The position numbers and the translations under genes were made by a program. The notes under the pieces are model-generated. The model was not told the DNA's origin. It searched no databases and was given only the letters and a program-made list of their open reading frames with translations. A DNA stretch of 64,000 bases from Sphingobium sp. (GTDB lineage: Bacteria; Pseudomonadota; Alphaproteobacteria; Sphingomonadales; Sphingomonadaceae). The DNA lies in contig JALCRK010000001.1 of NCBI GenBank assembly GCA_022652485.1, positions 1-64,000 of the forward strand, read 5' to 3'. Positions 11,045-20,206 of this stretch are shown piece after piece (within the stretch, counting starts at the first letter, position 1; each line of letters starts with the position of its first letter).

Positions 11045-11136
11045 AGAGCATTTTCAAGATGACCGGAGACGGTCATAGACTCGGAAAATGCGGCAACTTC
11101 AAACAAGAGCGTTTTCGCTCATAGTGAAAATGCTCT
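11045..11136. repeat. Palindromic intergenic element (family C, copy 1)
   Basis: 12-bp terminal inverted repeat AGAGCATTTTCA...TGAAAATGCTCT with internal hairpins TGACCGGAGACGGTCA and GAGCGTTTTCGCTC. Confidence 0.8.
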
Positions 11137-11202
11137 AGTGGACGTCTCGGATGGAAGGCGAATGGCGGGGCTGGGGCTCTGCCTGCGCAGGAACACAAAC
11201 CG

Positions 11203-11916
11203 ATGATACCTACCATTCAGACAGTCGCAGAGACCGGATCGACCAATGAGGACATGAAGGCGCTTGCCGCCGCGGGCGAACCGGAGGGCGTATGGCTGCG
11301 CGCCGCGCGTCAGACCGGCGGCAAGGGGCGCATGGGCCGGGTTTGGCAAGGGCAGGAGGGCAACCTGTTTGCCTCGACGCTGGTCCGGCCCGGCCCGCTC
11401 GATCCCGCCGCGCCCTCCCTCGCTTTTGTCGCGGCGGTGGCGGTGCATGAGGCGCTCACCGAATTCACCGGCGCGGGCGTGCTCACGCTCAAATGGCCGA
11501 ACGATATTCTTGCTGACACCACGAAGCTCTGCGGCATGTTGCTCGAAAGCAGCAACGGCGCGGTGGTCGTCGGCATTGGCGTCAACATTGCCTCTGCTCC
11601 CGCGCTGCCGGATCGCGAAGCGACCTGCCTTCACGCGCTCGGCGCCACCGCCTGCGATGCGGCCAACGTGCTGGAGCGCATCGCCTTCCATTTCGCGGAA
11701 TGGCTCGCCCGCTGGCGCACCTATGGGCTGGAGCCGGTGATCCGGGCATGGGAAGCGCGCGCCCACCCGCGCGGCACGCCGCTCGCCGCCGCCTTGCCGG
11801 ATGGCGAGCGCATTTATGGCACATTTGACGGGCTCGATCCGGCGGGCACGCTCATCCTGCACTTGGCGGATGGCACCAACCGTGCCATTCATGCTGGCGA
11901 TGTGTTTCTGCTATGA
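11203..11916 (+). CDS. birA: Biotin--[acetyl-CoA-carboxylase] ligase
   Basis: TGSTNED, RQTGGKGRMGRVW, LKWPNDIL, GIGVNI motifs. Confidence 0.93.
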   Translation: MIPTIQTVAETGSTNEDMKALAAAGEPEGVWLRAARQTGGKGRMGRVWQGQEGNLFASTLVRPGPLDPAAPSLAFVAAVAVHEALTEFTGAGVLTLKWPNDILADTTKLCGMLLESSNGAVVVGIGVNIASAPALPDREATCLHALGATACDAANVLERIAFHFAEWLARWRTYGLEPVIRAWEARAHPRGTPLAAALPDGERIYGTFDGLDPAGTLILHLADGTNRAIHAGDVFLL

Positions 11917-11942
11917 CACCGGGTTACGGAGAAAGTTGAGCC

Positions 11943-12791
11943 ATGCTTCTGGCGATTGATGCCGGCAATACCAATGTCGTGTTTGCACTGGTCGAGCCGG
12001 GTGGCGAGGGCGCCGCGCCCATGATCCATACCCGCTGGCGCATCGCGACCGATCCCCGCCGCACGGCGGATGAATATGCCGTCTGGCTCAACCAGCTCCT
12101 GACGCTGGAGGGCTATGGCATGGGGGATGTCGATGCGGTCATCATCGCCACCGTGGTGCCGCGCGCGCTCCATAACCTGCGCGTTCTCTCCAGCAAATAT
12201 TTCAAGGTCGAGCCTTTGGTGGCGGGAGAAGGCAGCGCGCCCTGGGGCATCACGCTCGATGTGGCGGAGCCGCAATCGGTCGGCGCGGACCGCGTCATCA
12301 ACGCCATCGCCGCCCATGCGCGCCAGCGCGGAGATCTCATCGTCATCGATTTCGGCACCGCGACGACTTTCGACGTGGTGGACTATACCGGCGCGTACAA
12401 GGGCGGCATCATCGCGCCCGGTATCAACCTGTCGCTGGACGCGCTGGTGAGCGCCGCCGCCAAGCTGCCGCGCATCGCCATCGAGGCGCCCGAGAGCGCG
12501 TCCGTCATCGGCCGGACCACCGAGGAGCAGATGCACATCGGCGTGTTCTGGGGCTATGTCGCGATGATGGAGGGGCTGGCCGGGCGCATCAAGGTGCAGA
12601 TCGGGCGGCCCGCGAAGGTCATCGCGACGGGAGGCCTTGCGGTATTGTTTGACAAGCACACGGATTTGTTCGACCTGATCGTGTCTGATCTGACGATTGA
12701 AGGGCTATCGATGCTCTATTCACGAACGATTTCGAGCCGGACGGGATCGTCCGGCGGCTCGGAAATCGCGGCAAACCCGGAAAGAGCATAA
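11943..12791 (+). CDS. coaX: Type III pantothenate kinase
   Basis: [48 protein letters not shown] motifs. Confidence 0.95.
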   Translation: MLLAIDAGNTNVVFALVEPGGEGAAPMIHTRWRIATDPRRTADEYAVWLNQLLTLEGYGMGDVDAVIIATVVPRALHNLRVLSSKYFKVEPLVAGEGSAPWGITLDVAEPQSVGADRVINAIAAHARQRGDLIVIDFGTATTFDVVDYTGAYKGGIIAPGINLSLDALVSAAAKLPRIAIEAPESASVIGRTTEEQMHIGVFWGYVAMMEGLAGRIKVQIGRPAKVIATGGLAVLFDKHTDLFDLIVSDLTIEGLSMLYSRTISSRTGSSGGSEIAANPERA

Positions 12792-12798
12792 CAGCCTG

Positions 12799-14439
12799 AT
12801 GACTCCCCAAGACGAACTGCTTTTCCTGGCCCTCGGCGGGTCGGGCGAGATCGGCATGAACGCCAATCTCTATGGCTGCCGTGGCAAGTGGATTCTGGTC
12901 GACCTCGGCGTCACCTTCGCCGATCCCTATTATCCCGGCATTGACATCATCCTGCCCGACCTCGCCTTCATCGAGGAACGGCGCGAGGATCTGCTCGGCA
13001 TCGTGCTGACCCACGGGCACGAGGACCATATCGGCGCGCTGCCCTATCTGGCGGCGGAGCTGGGCGTGCCGCTCTATGCGACGCCGTTCACCGCCGGGTT
13101 GATCGCGGGCAAGCTGGAGGAGGAAGGCTTGGCTTCCGAGGTTGACCTGCGCACGGTCGATCTTGGCGGCTCCGTAACGCTCGGCGATTTCGCGATCCGC
13201 TATGTCGCGCTGGCGCACAGCATCGCGGAAGGCAACGCGCTGCTGATCGACACGCCGCACGGACGCATCTTCCACACTGGCGACTGGAAGCTCGATGCAG
13301 ACCCGCTGATCGGCAATCCCGCGAGCGAGGCGCAACTCCGCGCCATCGGCGATGACGGCGTGCTCGCTTTGGTGTGCGATAGCACCAATGTGTTCAACGA
13401 GCAGGCAAGCGGCTCCGAGGGGGATCTTCGCGCCGGGCTGGTGGAAGCGGTGAAGGGTGCGAAGGGCAGGGTGGTCGTCACGACTTTCGCCTCCAACGTC
13501 GCGCGCCTGAAGACGCTGGGCGATGTCGCGCGCGAGTGCGGGCGGCAGCTGTGCCTTGCGGGGCGCTCGCTCGACCGGATCGTCTCGGTCGCGAAATCGA
13601 CCGGCTATCTGCATGATATGCCGCACCTGATCGACTGGGATCGCGCGATGGAGCTGCCCCCGCGCGAGGTGATGATCGTCGCCACCGGCGGGCAGGGCGA
13701 GCCGCGCGCGGCGCTGGCGCGGATGGCGGAAGGCACCCACCCGATCAAGCTCGGGCCGGGCGACCGTGTCGTCTTCTCCTCGAAGCAGATCCCCGGCAAC
13801 GAGATCGCCATCGGTCGCATCCAGAACGCGTTCGCTGCGCAGGGCATCGAGATGTTGACCGAGAAGCAGGCGCATATCCATGTGTCCGGCCACCCCGGCA
13901 GGCCCGAGCTGGTCGCGATGTACGCATGGCTGCGGCCAGACATCCTGCTGCCGGTGCATGGCGAGATCCGGCATATGGCGGAGCAGGCGCGGCTGGGGCT
14001 GGCACATGGCATCCCGCACGCGGTGGTCCAGAAAAATGGCGATGTGGTTCGCCTTGCTCCGGGTGAGGCGAAGATCGTCGGTCATGAGCAGACCGGGCGG
14101 CTGGTGCTGGATGGCGACGTGATCCTCCCCGCTGACGGCGGCACCATCAACGAGCGGCGCAAGCTTTCCCTTCATGGGCAGATCAGCGTCGCGGTGGCGC
14201 GCGATGGCAAGGGGCGGCTGCTCGGCGCGCCGCAGCTTCGGCTACAGGGCGTGCCGCTGGAGGAAGACCGCGAAGCCTTTCTCTCCGAAGCCGGAGAGGA
14301 GGCGGCGGAAGCGGTCGCGGCCGGGGGCGATCGGGATATCGAGGCATTGCGCGAGCGGGTGCGCCTCGCCGTGCGCCGTGTCGCGACGCGCTGGACCGGC
14401 AAGAAACCGATCGTCGACGTGCTCATCATCGACATATAG
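12799..14439 (+). CDS. rnj: Ribonuclease J (metallo-beta-lactamase/beta-CASP)
   Basis: GGSGEIGMN, LTHGHEDHIGALPYL, HVSGHPGRPEL motifs; the longer ORF start at 12697 overlaps coaX and is unlikely. Confidence 0.93.
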   Translation: MTPQDELLFLALGGSGEIGMNANLYGCRGKWILVDLGVTFADPYYPGIDIILPDLAFIEERREDLLGIVLTHGHEDHIGALPYLAAELGVPLYATPFTAGLIAGKLEEEGLASEVDLRTVDLGGSVTLGDFAIRYVALAHSIAEGNALLIDTPHGRIFHTGDWKLDADPLIGNPASEAQLRAIGDDGVLALVCDSTNVFNEQASGSEGDLRAGLVEAVKGAKGRVVVTTFASNVARLKTLGDVARECGRQLCLAGRSLDRIVSVAKSTGYLHDMPHLIDWDRAMELPPREVMIVATGGQGEPRAALARMAEGTHPIKLGPGDRVVFSSKQIPGNEIAIGRIQNAFAAQGIEMLTEKQAHIHVSGHPGRPELVAMYAWLRPDILLPVHGEIRHMAEQARLGLAHGIPHAVVQKNGDVVRLAPGEAKIVGHEQTGRLVLDGDVILPADGGTINERRKLSLHGQISVAVARDGKGRLLGAPQLRLQGVPLEEDREAFLSEAGEEAAEAVAAGGDRDIEALRERVRLAVRRVATRWTGKKPIVDVLIIDI

Positions 14440-14463
14440 CGCCGGCCGCGTTATGGGCGGCGC

Positions 14464-14736
14464 ATGAAGATCACCTCCATCATCGCCATCTACGCGCTCT
14501 TCTGGGTGATGAGCGCCTTTCTGGTGCTGCCCATCGGCATCAGGACGCCTGACGAAACCGGCGAGGAGCTGGTGAAAGGCCAGGCGACCAGCGCCCCCAG
14601 CAACTTCAACCCGCGCCGCATCGTGCGGCTCGCGACGATCCTGTCCGCGGTTCTGTTCGCGCTCTATTACGCCAATTACACCCAGGGCTGGATCAGCGTC
14701 GACGACCTCAATCTTGCCGCCGGGCACAGCGACTGA
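14464..14736 (+). CDS. DUF1467 family small membrane protein
   Basis: 90 aa, two TM segments, FWVMSAFLVLPIGIRTPDE; position after rnj typical of alphaproteobacteria. Confidence 0.8.
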   Translation: MKITSIIAIYALFWVMSAFLVLPIGIRTPDETGEELVKGQATSAPSNFNPRRIVRLATILSAVLFALYYANYTQGWISVDDLNLAAGHSD

Positions 14737-14782
14737 GGGCTGGCGCGCGAACGCATTTGTCGCCTCAAGGTCACTGCCAACA

Positions 14783-14949
14783 CGTCATCACGGAAGCCGA
14801 TTTTCTCCAAATCCGCCAGGATTTGGCCAGAAGGTCGCGCTATCCGGGATCCATCGCACGGCGTGTTGTGAGAAAAGCTGGATCCCGGATCAAGCATTGC
14901 CACGAAAAAGCTGCCGCTTTTTCCGGGAAACGCTAAGTCCGGGATGACA
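14783..14949. repeat. Intergenic repeat (family B, copy 1)
   Basis: CGTCATCACGGAAGCCGATTTTCTCCAAATCC...GCTGGATCCCGGATCAAGCATTGCC...TTTTCCGGGAAACGCTAAGTCCGGGATGACA; matches 36991-37264 apart from an insertion there. Confidence 0.85.
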
Positions 14950-14959
14950 GGGTGGCTGA

Positions 14960-17332
14960 TCAGTCCTTCAGCCGGTCGATAGCCTGCGCCAGCGCGACAT
15001 AGAGCTTGCCGATGTCGGACGAGAGCAAAGTCACCGCGATCGATGCGCCGTCGCGTGTCGTCAGGATATTGCGCAGCATCGCCTCGAAGTCATGGACATA
15101 GCGGTTGACGCCATCCTGGAAGCCGGTGTCGCGCTGATAGAGGGCGAAGATCTGCTGCGCCTCGGTGGTATCGATCAGGCGGACGGCGCGGCGCGAGAAC
15201 ACGCCCCGGTCGCCCTTGAGATACGCCGCCCATAATGTGTCGCTGACCTCGCCGGACAGGATCTTGGTGACATCGATGGCGATGCTGTTGAGCGACTCGA
15301 TCAGCTGGGCCGAGCGACGGGAGAAGGCATCCTGCTCGCGCCGCTGCGCCGCATTATCCGCCTCGGAGATGCGCTGCTCGATCGCGGCCGTGGTGTCGGC
15401 GATGGTGATGAGCTGGCGCATCAGCCGGTCGGACGCCGCATGGGCGGCCTGCACCGCGCGCTCGGCGATCGTGCTGACCTCCTCGATCCGCTGCTGGAAC
15501 CGCTCACCGAGCTGATGCGACAGCGCCTCGTCGGTCGCCTCGCCGAGCGCGTTGCCCGCCTCGGTAATGGCGTTGAACATCGCCTCGCGGGCGCGCTCGC
15601 CCGCATGTTCGGCGGTTTCCTTGATGCGCAGCAGCGTCGCCACCATCTGCGGCCCGGCGCTGTCCGACAGGCGCCGCGCGCCCGTGTCCGCCGACTCGAT
15701 GGCGAGATTGAGCGCGTCGACCTGCTCGCGGCAGCCGGAGAGGGTGTTCTCGCTGCCGTGCAGCAGCTCGCGCAATTTACGTTGCTGCCCGCTCAGCAGC
15801 TCCTCGGACTGGCGCGCATGATCGAGCACCGAGCCGGACAGGGCTTCGAGATGTTCGATCTCCGGCATGATGACGCCCAGCAAGCGCTGGCTGGTGTCGA
15901 TCTTGTCGTTGAGGCGGGCGAGGGCGGCGGGGTGGCTCTCGTCCAGCTCGCGCACGCTGGCATCCAGCGCCACCAGCAGGCTCTCTGTGCGGGAGATGAT
16001 CGCTTCGGCGGTTTTCTGGCCGGAATCGAGCGCGGCATCCAGGCTCTGGGTGCGGCGTGTCAGTGCCTCGATCACCTCGCCGATGCGCTCCGATCCCGCC
16101 GCGCCGACCGACTGGAGCTGCGCGAATTCGTCGCTCAGCCCCTCGATCCGCAGCGACATGGTGCGCCCGATATCGCCGATGGCCTCGGCACGCTCCTGCA
16201 CCAGCGCATCGAGATCGCGCAGGCGGGTCTCGATCTGGGCTATGCCCTCGCCATAGGCGACGACCGCCTGGCCGCCGATCGAGCTGAGCGCGGAGCGGGA
16301 CTGCTCGACCAGCACATTCAATTCGCTGGTGCGCATGTCGAGCGCCATTCCGGCTTCGTCGATCGCCTTCCGTGCGGCGTCGATGGCGGTCTCGATCCGG
16401 CTGGAGCTGATGTCCGCCATGCCCGTCACCTCGTCCGAGGCGGAGCGTGTGGCGTCCTGAATGCGCATCAGCTGCGCGGTGAGGCTCTGGGTGGTGGTGC
16501 CGGTGCGGGTGCGCGCCTCCTCCAGCAGGCGGGAGAAGGTCTCGATCCGGGCTTCCAGCCGCTCGACCTTCTCGTCCAGAGTGTCGCTGTTGGCGGCGAG
16601 CGCCTGCGAAACGCGGCCCGTGCGCTGCTCGATATCCGGCATCGCGTCGATCAACCGGCCGAACTGCGCAGCCAGGCTCAGCCCTGCGCGCTCGATGATT
16701 TCCGCCTGATGCGCCGAGGTGCTGGCGTGCTGGGTCAGCGTCTTCGCCGCCGATTCGAGGTTGAGGCTGGCCGCGCCGCCATATTCCTCCAGCAGGCTGG
16801 CCTGATCGCGCATCGTCTGCCGCGCGGCGTCGAGCTGCTGGTTGACGATGGCGAGGCGCATGTCGAGCGCATCCGCGTCCTTGCGCAGCTGGCTGGTGAT
16901 GCGTGCGAAGCGGGTCGCCTCGCCCATGCTGCCGCGCGCGAGGATGAGATAGAGGATGGCGAGCAGCACCAGCGGCGTCGTCATGCTGGCGATCGCGAGC
17001 GGGATTTGCTCCGGCGCGGGCAGGCGGAAATCGCGCATCGCGAGCAGATAGGCGGCGAAACCCACCCAACCCAACCCGGCGAGGACCAGCGCGATCTGCC
17101 CGGCGCGGACCCAGCCGGACCCGCGAGCCGAAGCATCCGTGTCGATCACGAGATCGTCGGCGCGGAGCCCGTAGGGGTGGCCATCATCGGCAGGATCGGA
17201 GTGCGGATCGAGGAGCAGAAAATCGTCTGACTGCTGCACATCGTTCGCGTTGAGCTGTTCTTCGCGCCTTAGGCCCACGTCGTCAAATCCCCGTTGTAGG
17301 CCGGGACTGTAGCAGCTTTTTTGAAACCGCAA
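14960..17332 (-). CDS. Membrane-anchored long coiled-coil protein (TipN-like architecture); start uncertain (GTG at about 17240 possible)
   Basis: Up to 790 aa: two closely spaced TM segments (IALVLAGLGWVGFAAYLLAM, IPLAIASMTTPLVLLAILYLILA) followed by ~600 aa of predicted helix/coiled coil. Confidence 0.75.
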   Translation of the reverse strand: MRFQKSCYSPGLQRGFDDVGLRREEQLNANDVQQSDDFLLLDPHSDPADDGHPYGLRADDLVIDTDASARGSGWVRAGQIALVLAGLGWVGFAAYLLAMRDFRLPAPEQIPLAIASMTTPLVLLAILYLILARGSMGEATRFARITSQLRKDADALDMRLAIVNQQLDAARQTMRDQASLLEEYGGAASLNLESAAKTLTQHASTSAHQAEIIERAGLSLAAQFGRLIDAMPDIEQRTGRVSQALAANSDTLDEKVERLEARIETFSRLLEEARTRTGTTTQSLTAQLMRIQDATRSASDEVTGMADISSSRIETAIDAARKAIDEAGMALDMRTSELNVLVEQSRSALSSIGGQAVVAYGEGIAQIETRLRDLDALVQERAEAIGDIGRTMSLRIEGLSDEFAQLQSVGAAGSERIGEVIEALTRRTQSLDAALDSGQKTAEAIISRTESLLVALDASVRELDESHPAALARLNDKIDTSQRLLGVIMPEIEHLEALSGSVLDHARQSEELLSGQQRKLRELLHGSENTLSGCREQVDALNLAIESADTGARRLSDSAGPQMVATLLRIKETAEHAGERAREAMFNAITEAGNALGEATDEALSHQLGERFQQRIEEVSTIAERAVQAAHAASDRLMRQLITIADTTAAIEQRISEADNAAQRREQDAFSRRSAQLIESLNSIAIDVTKILSGEVSDTLWAAYLKGDRGVFSRRAVRLIDTTEAQQIFALYQRDTGFQDGVNRYVHDFEAMLRNILTTRDGASIAVTLLSSDIGKLYVALAQAIDRLKD

Positions 17333-17381
17333 ACGCCTATTTGCAACCGCTTGTTAACCGTGACCGGGTAGAAACGGCGGC

Positions 17382-17684
17382 ATGGCTTTCGAAGGCGGCA
17401 CTCTCAACATGGCTCTGGCGGCGGCGGTAGGCGACGACGCCGGGCTGGTGCGCGATCTGCGTCGCGCCTTTCTCGAAAGCGCCGACCGGCAGATCGACAT
17501 GCTCTCCCGCGCGCTCGACGATTCCTCCTGGCATCTGGCGCTGTGGCGGCTCAAAGGCCTGTGCGGCAGCTTCGGCGTCGTCCACATGATCGCGCTGATC
17601 GAGGAGGCGCAAGGCTGCGCGCCCGGTGATGCCAAGACCCTCGCGCGCATCCGCGCCATGTTGTCGGTCCTCGGCGAAGACTGA
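17382..17684 (+). CDS. Hpt-domain-like protein lacking the phosphoacceptor His
   Basis: 100-aa helical protein; HLALWRLKGLCGSFGVVHM aligns by eye to the Hpt motif AHxLKGxxxxxG with W in place of His. Confidence 0.7.
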   Translation: MAFEGGTLNMALAAAVGDDAGLVRDLRRAFLESADRQIDMLSRALDDSSWHLALWRLKGLCGSFGVVHMIALIEEAQGCAPGDAKTLARIRAMLSVLGED

Positions 17685-17739
17685 GATCTTCCCGGGCGTT
17701 TTAACGCCCGTCTTGCCACCCCCTTGCATATCGCGCCCC

Positions 17740-18966
17740 ATGTTGCGAAGAATGCGGCGCAATATTCTGGGGTTCGCACCGTCCATGTCTCTAGCCGCGA
17801 TCTTGTCCGCCACGGCGCCGTCTGTCGACAGGCCGGGGACGTCGCGCGCGCAGCTCGTGTTCGCGGCGCAGACTCTGGTCGAATATCAGGCGCGGCAGGC
17901 CATTCAGGCGGGCGCGGAGCAGATTTTCGTGCTGGTGGATGCGGTCACACCGTTTCTCTCGCGCATGGTGGATCGGTTCGCGGAGAGTGGCGCGCAGCTC
18001 TATCTCATTCGCGACATGACCGGCCTCATCCGCCAGCTTCCGCGCGAGAGCGACGTTCTGTTGTTCGCGGACGGCGCGGTGATCGATCCCCGCTATGTCG
18101 CCCAGCTCGCCCGCGCGGAGGGCAATGCGCTGCTCGTCGCGCCCGATGACAGCACCACCGCGCATCTGGAGCGGCTGGATGCGCAGCACCGCTGGGCCGG
18201 TCTGGCGCGGGTGTCGCCAGCAACCCTCTTCAACACGCTCGATCTCATCGGCGACTGGGATGTGGTGCTCACCCTCGTCCGCGCCGTGACGCAGAGCGCG
18301 CCGCATCGCGTCGCGATTGCCGCGTCGGACATTTCGGAGGGCCGCGTCGCTCTGGTCGACCGGCAGGAGATGGCGGATCTCGTCGGCAAGTCGCTCGTTG
18401 CCGCGCCGGTGGGCAGCAATGCGGGCGCGGAATTGTATCTGTTGCAATGGCCCGCGCGGATCATTGCCACCAAGCTGCTCCGGATGCAGGTGTCCGCGAT
18501 GCACATCGCGCTTGCGGCGCTGGGCGTGGCGGCGGCGGGGCTGCTCGCGATCATTCCCCAGTGGACGATCCTGTCGCTTGTTCTGCTGCTCGGCGCGCTC
18601 GGGATCGACCGGGTCGCGCGCCAGCTTGCGGCGATGGGGCAGCACGATGCGCTGGGCGGGCCCGCCATATGGGCGCTTCCCCTGCTGGTGTCGCTCGGCC
18701 TGTTCTGGCAAGGGGCGGCGCATGGAGCCGTTTCGAACGGCCTGCATCTCGGCCTCGTAGCATTCGTGTCCGCCGTGCTGGCGGACCGGCAGCGCGACGT
18801 TGCCCTGCCGCCGTGGGGCTGGATGACGCCCGGCTCCGCGCTGTGCCTGCTGTTGCTGGGGACGATCGCGGGTCAGTTCGGCGGCGCGCTCGCATTGGCG
18901 GCGCTGCTCGGGGTGGCTTCCCTCGCCGCGATGCTCCTGATGGGCGGCAGACGGAGCGCCGTTTAG
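17740..18966 (+). CDS. Hypothetical protein: nucleotidyltransferase-like soluble half plus membrane half resembling a CDP-alcohol phosphatidyltransferase (both degenerate); start 17740 or 17785
   Basis: TLVEYQARQAIQAGAEQIFVLV and DVLLFADGAVIDP resemble sugar-nucleotidyltransferases; C-terminal multi-TM with DRVAR in place of DGxxAR. Confidence 0.55.
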   Translation: MLRRMRRNILGFAPSMSLAAILSATAPSVDRPGTSRAQLVFAAQTLVEYQARQAIQAGAEQIFVLVDAVTPFLSRMVDRFAESGAQLYLIRDMTGLIRQLPRESDVLLFADGAVIDPRYVAQLARAEGNALLVAPDDSTTAHLERLDAQHRWAGLARVSPATLFNTLDLIGDWDVVLTLVRAVTQSAPHRVAIAASDISEGRVALVDRQEMADLVGKSLVAAPVGSNAGAELYLLQWPARIIATKLLRMQVSAMHIALAALGVAAAGLLAIIPQWTILSLVLLLGALGIDRVARQLAAMGQHDALGGPAIWALPLLVSLGLFWQGAAHGAVSNGLHLGLVAFVSAVLADRQRDVALPPWGWMTPGSALCLLLLGTIAGQFGGALALAALLGVASLAAMLLMGGRRSAV

Positions 18967-19144
18967 GGGGCGCCGGATTTTCGGCAGATGGAGCCGAGAA
19001 TAGCATGTTTTGAGAACCGGCGCGCAGCGTACTTGCAGGTAGGTGAGCACCGGAAGCGCAAAAAGCTGCTGTTCGCAGGCCCATATGGCGGAAATCCCCG
19101 GATGGTTTAGTCTATATTTACTGCGCTCGGTTAAACCTGTTCCC

Positions 19145-20206
19145 ATGAACGCATCCGCGCCGGATCCCGGTCATGCCGCGCATGACTGGCTCAGCGCCTT
19201 GCCGCCCGCAACCGGGGCAGGCGAGGGCGATGGCCTGTGCCATGCGATCCTGCTGGAGCGCTGCTTTGACGGGCGCGCGATGCGCTGGAGCGACGCGCTG
19301 GTGGCGCGCACCCGGCGGCATATCGGCGGCTGCCTCGCGGCGGTCGAAATGAAGCTGCGTATGGAGCTGGGCATGGCCGTCGAGGCTCCGGTAAGCTGGG
19401 AGCGGGTTCAGCGCGATCCCGCGCTGCTCGGCCCGGCCCTGCTGCGCCATATGCGTGACCGCGCGGGCCTTGGCCTGATGGGGCAGGATCTCGCGCTGGC
19501 GGATGCGCCGCAGGACGACGCTGCAGACGCCACGCTCTTTTCCCCCAGCGCGAGGCAAGCGCTCGCGGCATTGGCGCTCGGGCAGTCCGGCTGGGCCGAC
19601 GCCATGCCGGATGAGGTGCCGATGCGTACCGATCTCCCCGCCGAAGCGATGGCCGAGCTGGTCTGGACCGTGGGTGCGCTGGTCGCGGATGCGATGATCG
19701 AGGCGGGCGCGCCGCCCGCCCTTGCCACCCGGATCGACCATGCCTGCTCCGCCTTGCTCGCCCGGCATGACGAGCAGCATATGCCCTTCGCGCAGGCCGC
19801 GTTGTTCGCGCACCAGATGCGCGCCGCCGGGGTCGGCGATGCTCACCTCCTCTATCTCTCCCGCCATCGCCATATCCTCGCGCTGCTGGCGCTGGCGGCG
19901 GACCGGCTCGGCGCCGATCTGCCCACGCTCGCGCATCATGCGCTCGAAGGGACGGAGCAGGCGCTGTTCAGCCTGTGCCGCGCGGCGGAATTCCCGCGTG
20001 AGGTTGCGGTTCGGCTCGTGCTAGGGCGCAGGAGCGTGGCGCGTGGAGTGGATGATTCGGTGCTGATCCGGTATGCGGACGATTATGACGGGATGACGAG
20101 CGCCGAGGCGCGCGACGGCCTCGTCGTGCTCGGTCTTTCGCAGCCGTTGCGCGCGGGGCTGGCGCAGGTGCGGGCGCGGGCGCGGCGGGCGGTCCATGAT
20201 GTCTGA
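19145..20206 (+). CDS. DUF2336-like alpha-helical protein
   Basis: ~353 aa all-helical; ATG at 19145; overlaps downstream kinase-like gene. Confidence 0.55.
   Translation: MNASAPDPGHAAHDWLSALPPATGAGEGDGLCHAILLERCFDGRAMRWSDALVARTRRHIGGCLAAVEMKLRMELGMAVEAPVSWERVQRDPALLGPALLRHMRDRAGLGLMGQDLALADAPQDDAADATLFSPSARQALAALALGQSGWADAMPDEVPMRTDLPAEAMAELVWTVGALVADAMIEAGAPPALATRIDHACSALLARHDEQHMPFAQAALFAHQMRAAGVGDAHLLYLSRHRHILALLALAADRLGADLPTLAHHALEGTEQALFSLCRAAEFPREVAVRLVLGRRSVARGVDDSVLIRYADDYDGMTSAEARDGLVVLGLSQPLRAGLAQVRARARRAVHDV

Noticed and set aside
15440-17230. 596-aa plus-strand ORF over the coiled-coil gene
   Set aside because: Leu/Arg/Gly-rich shadow ORF; the minus-strand frame has TM segments and heptad structure.
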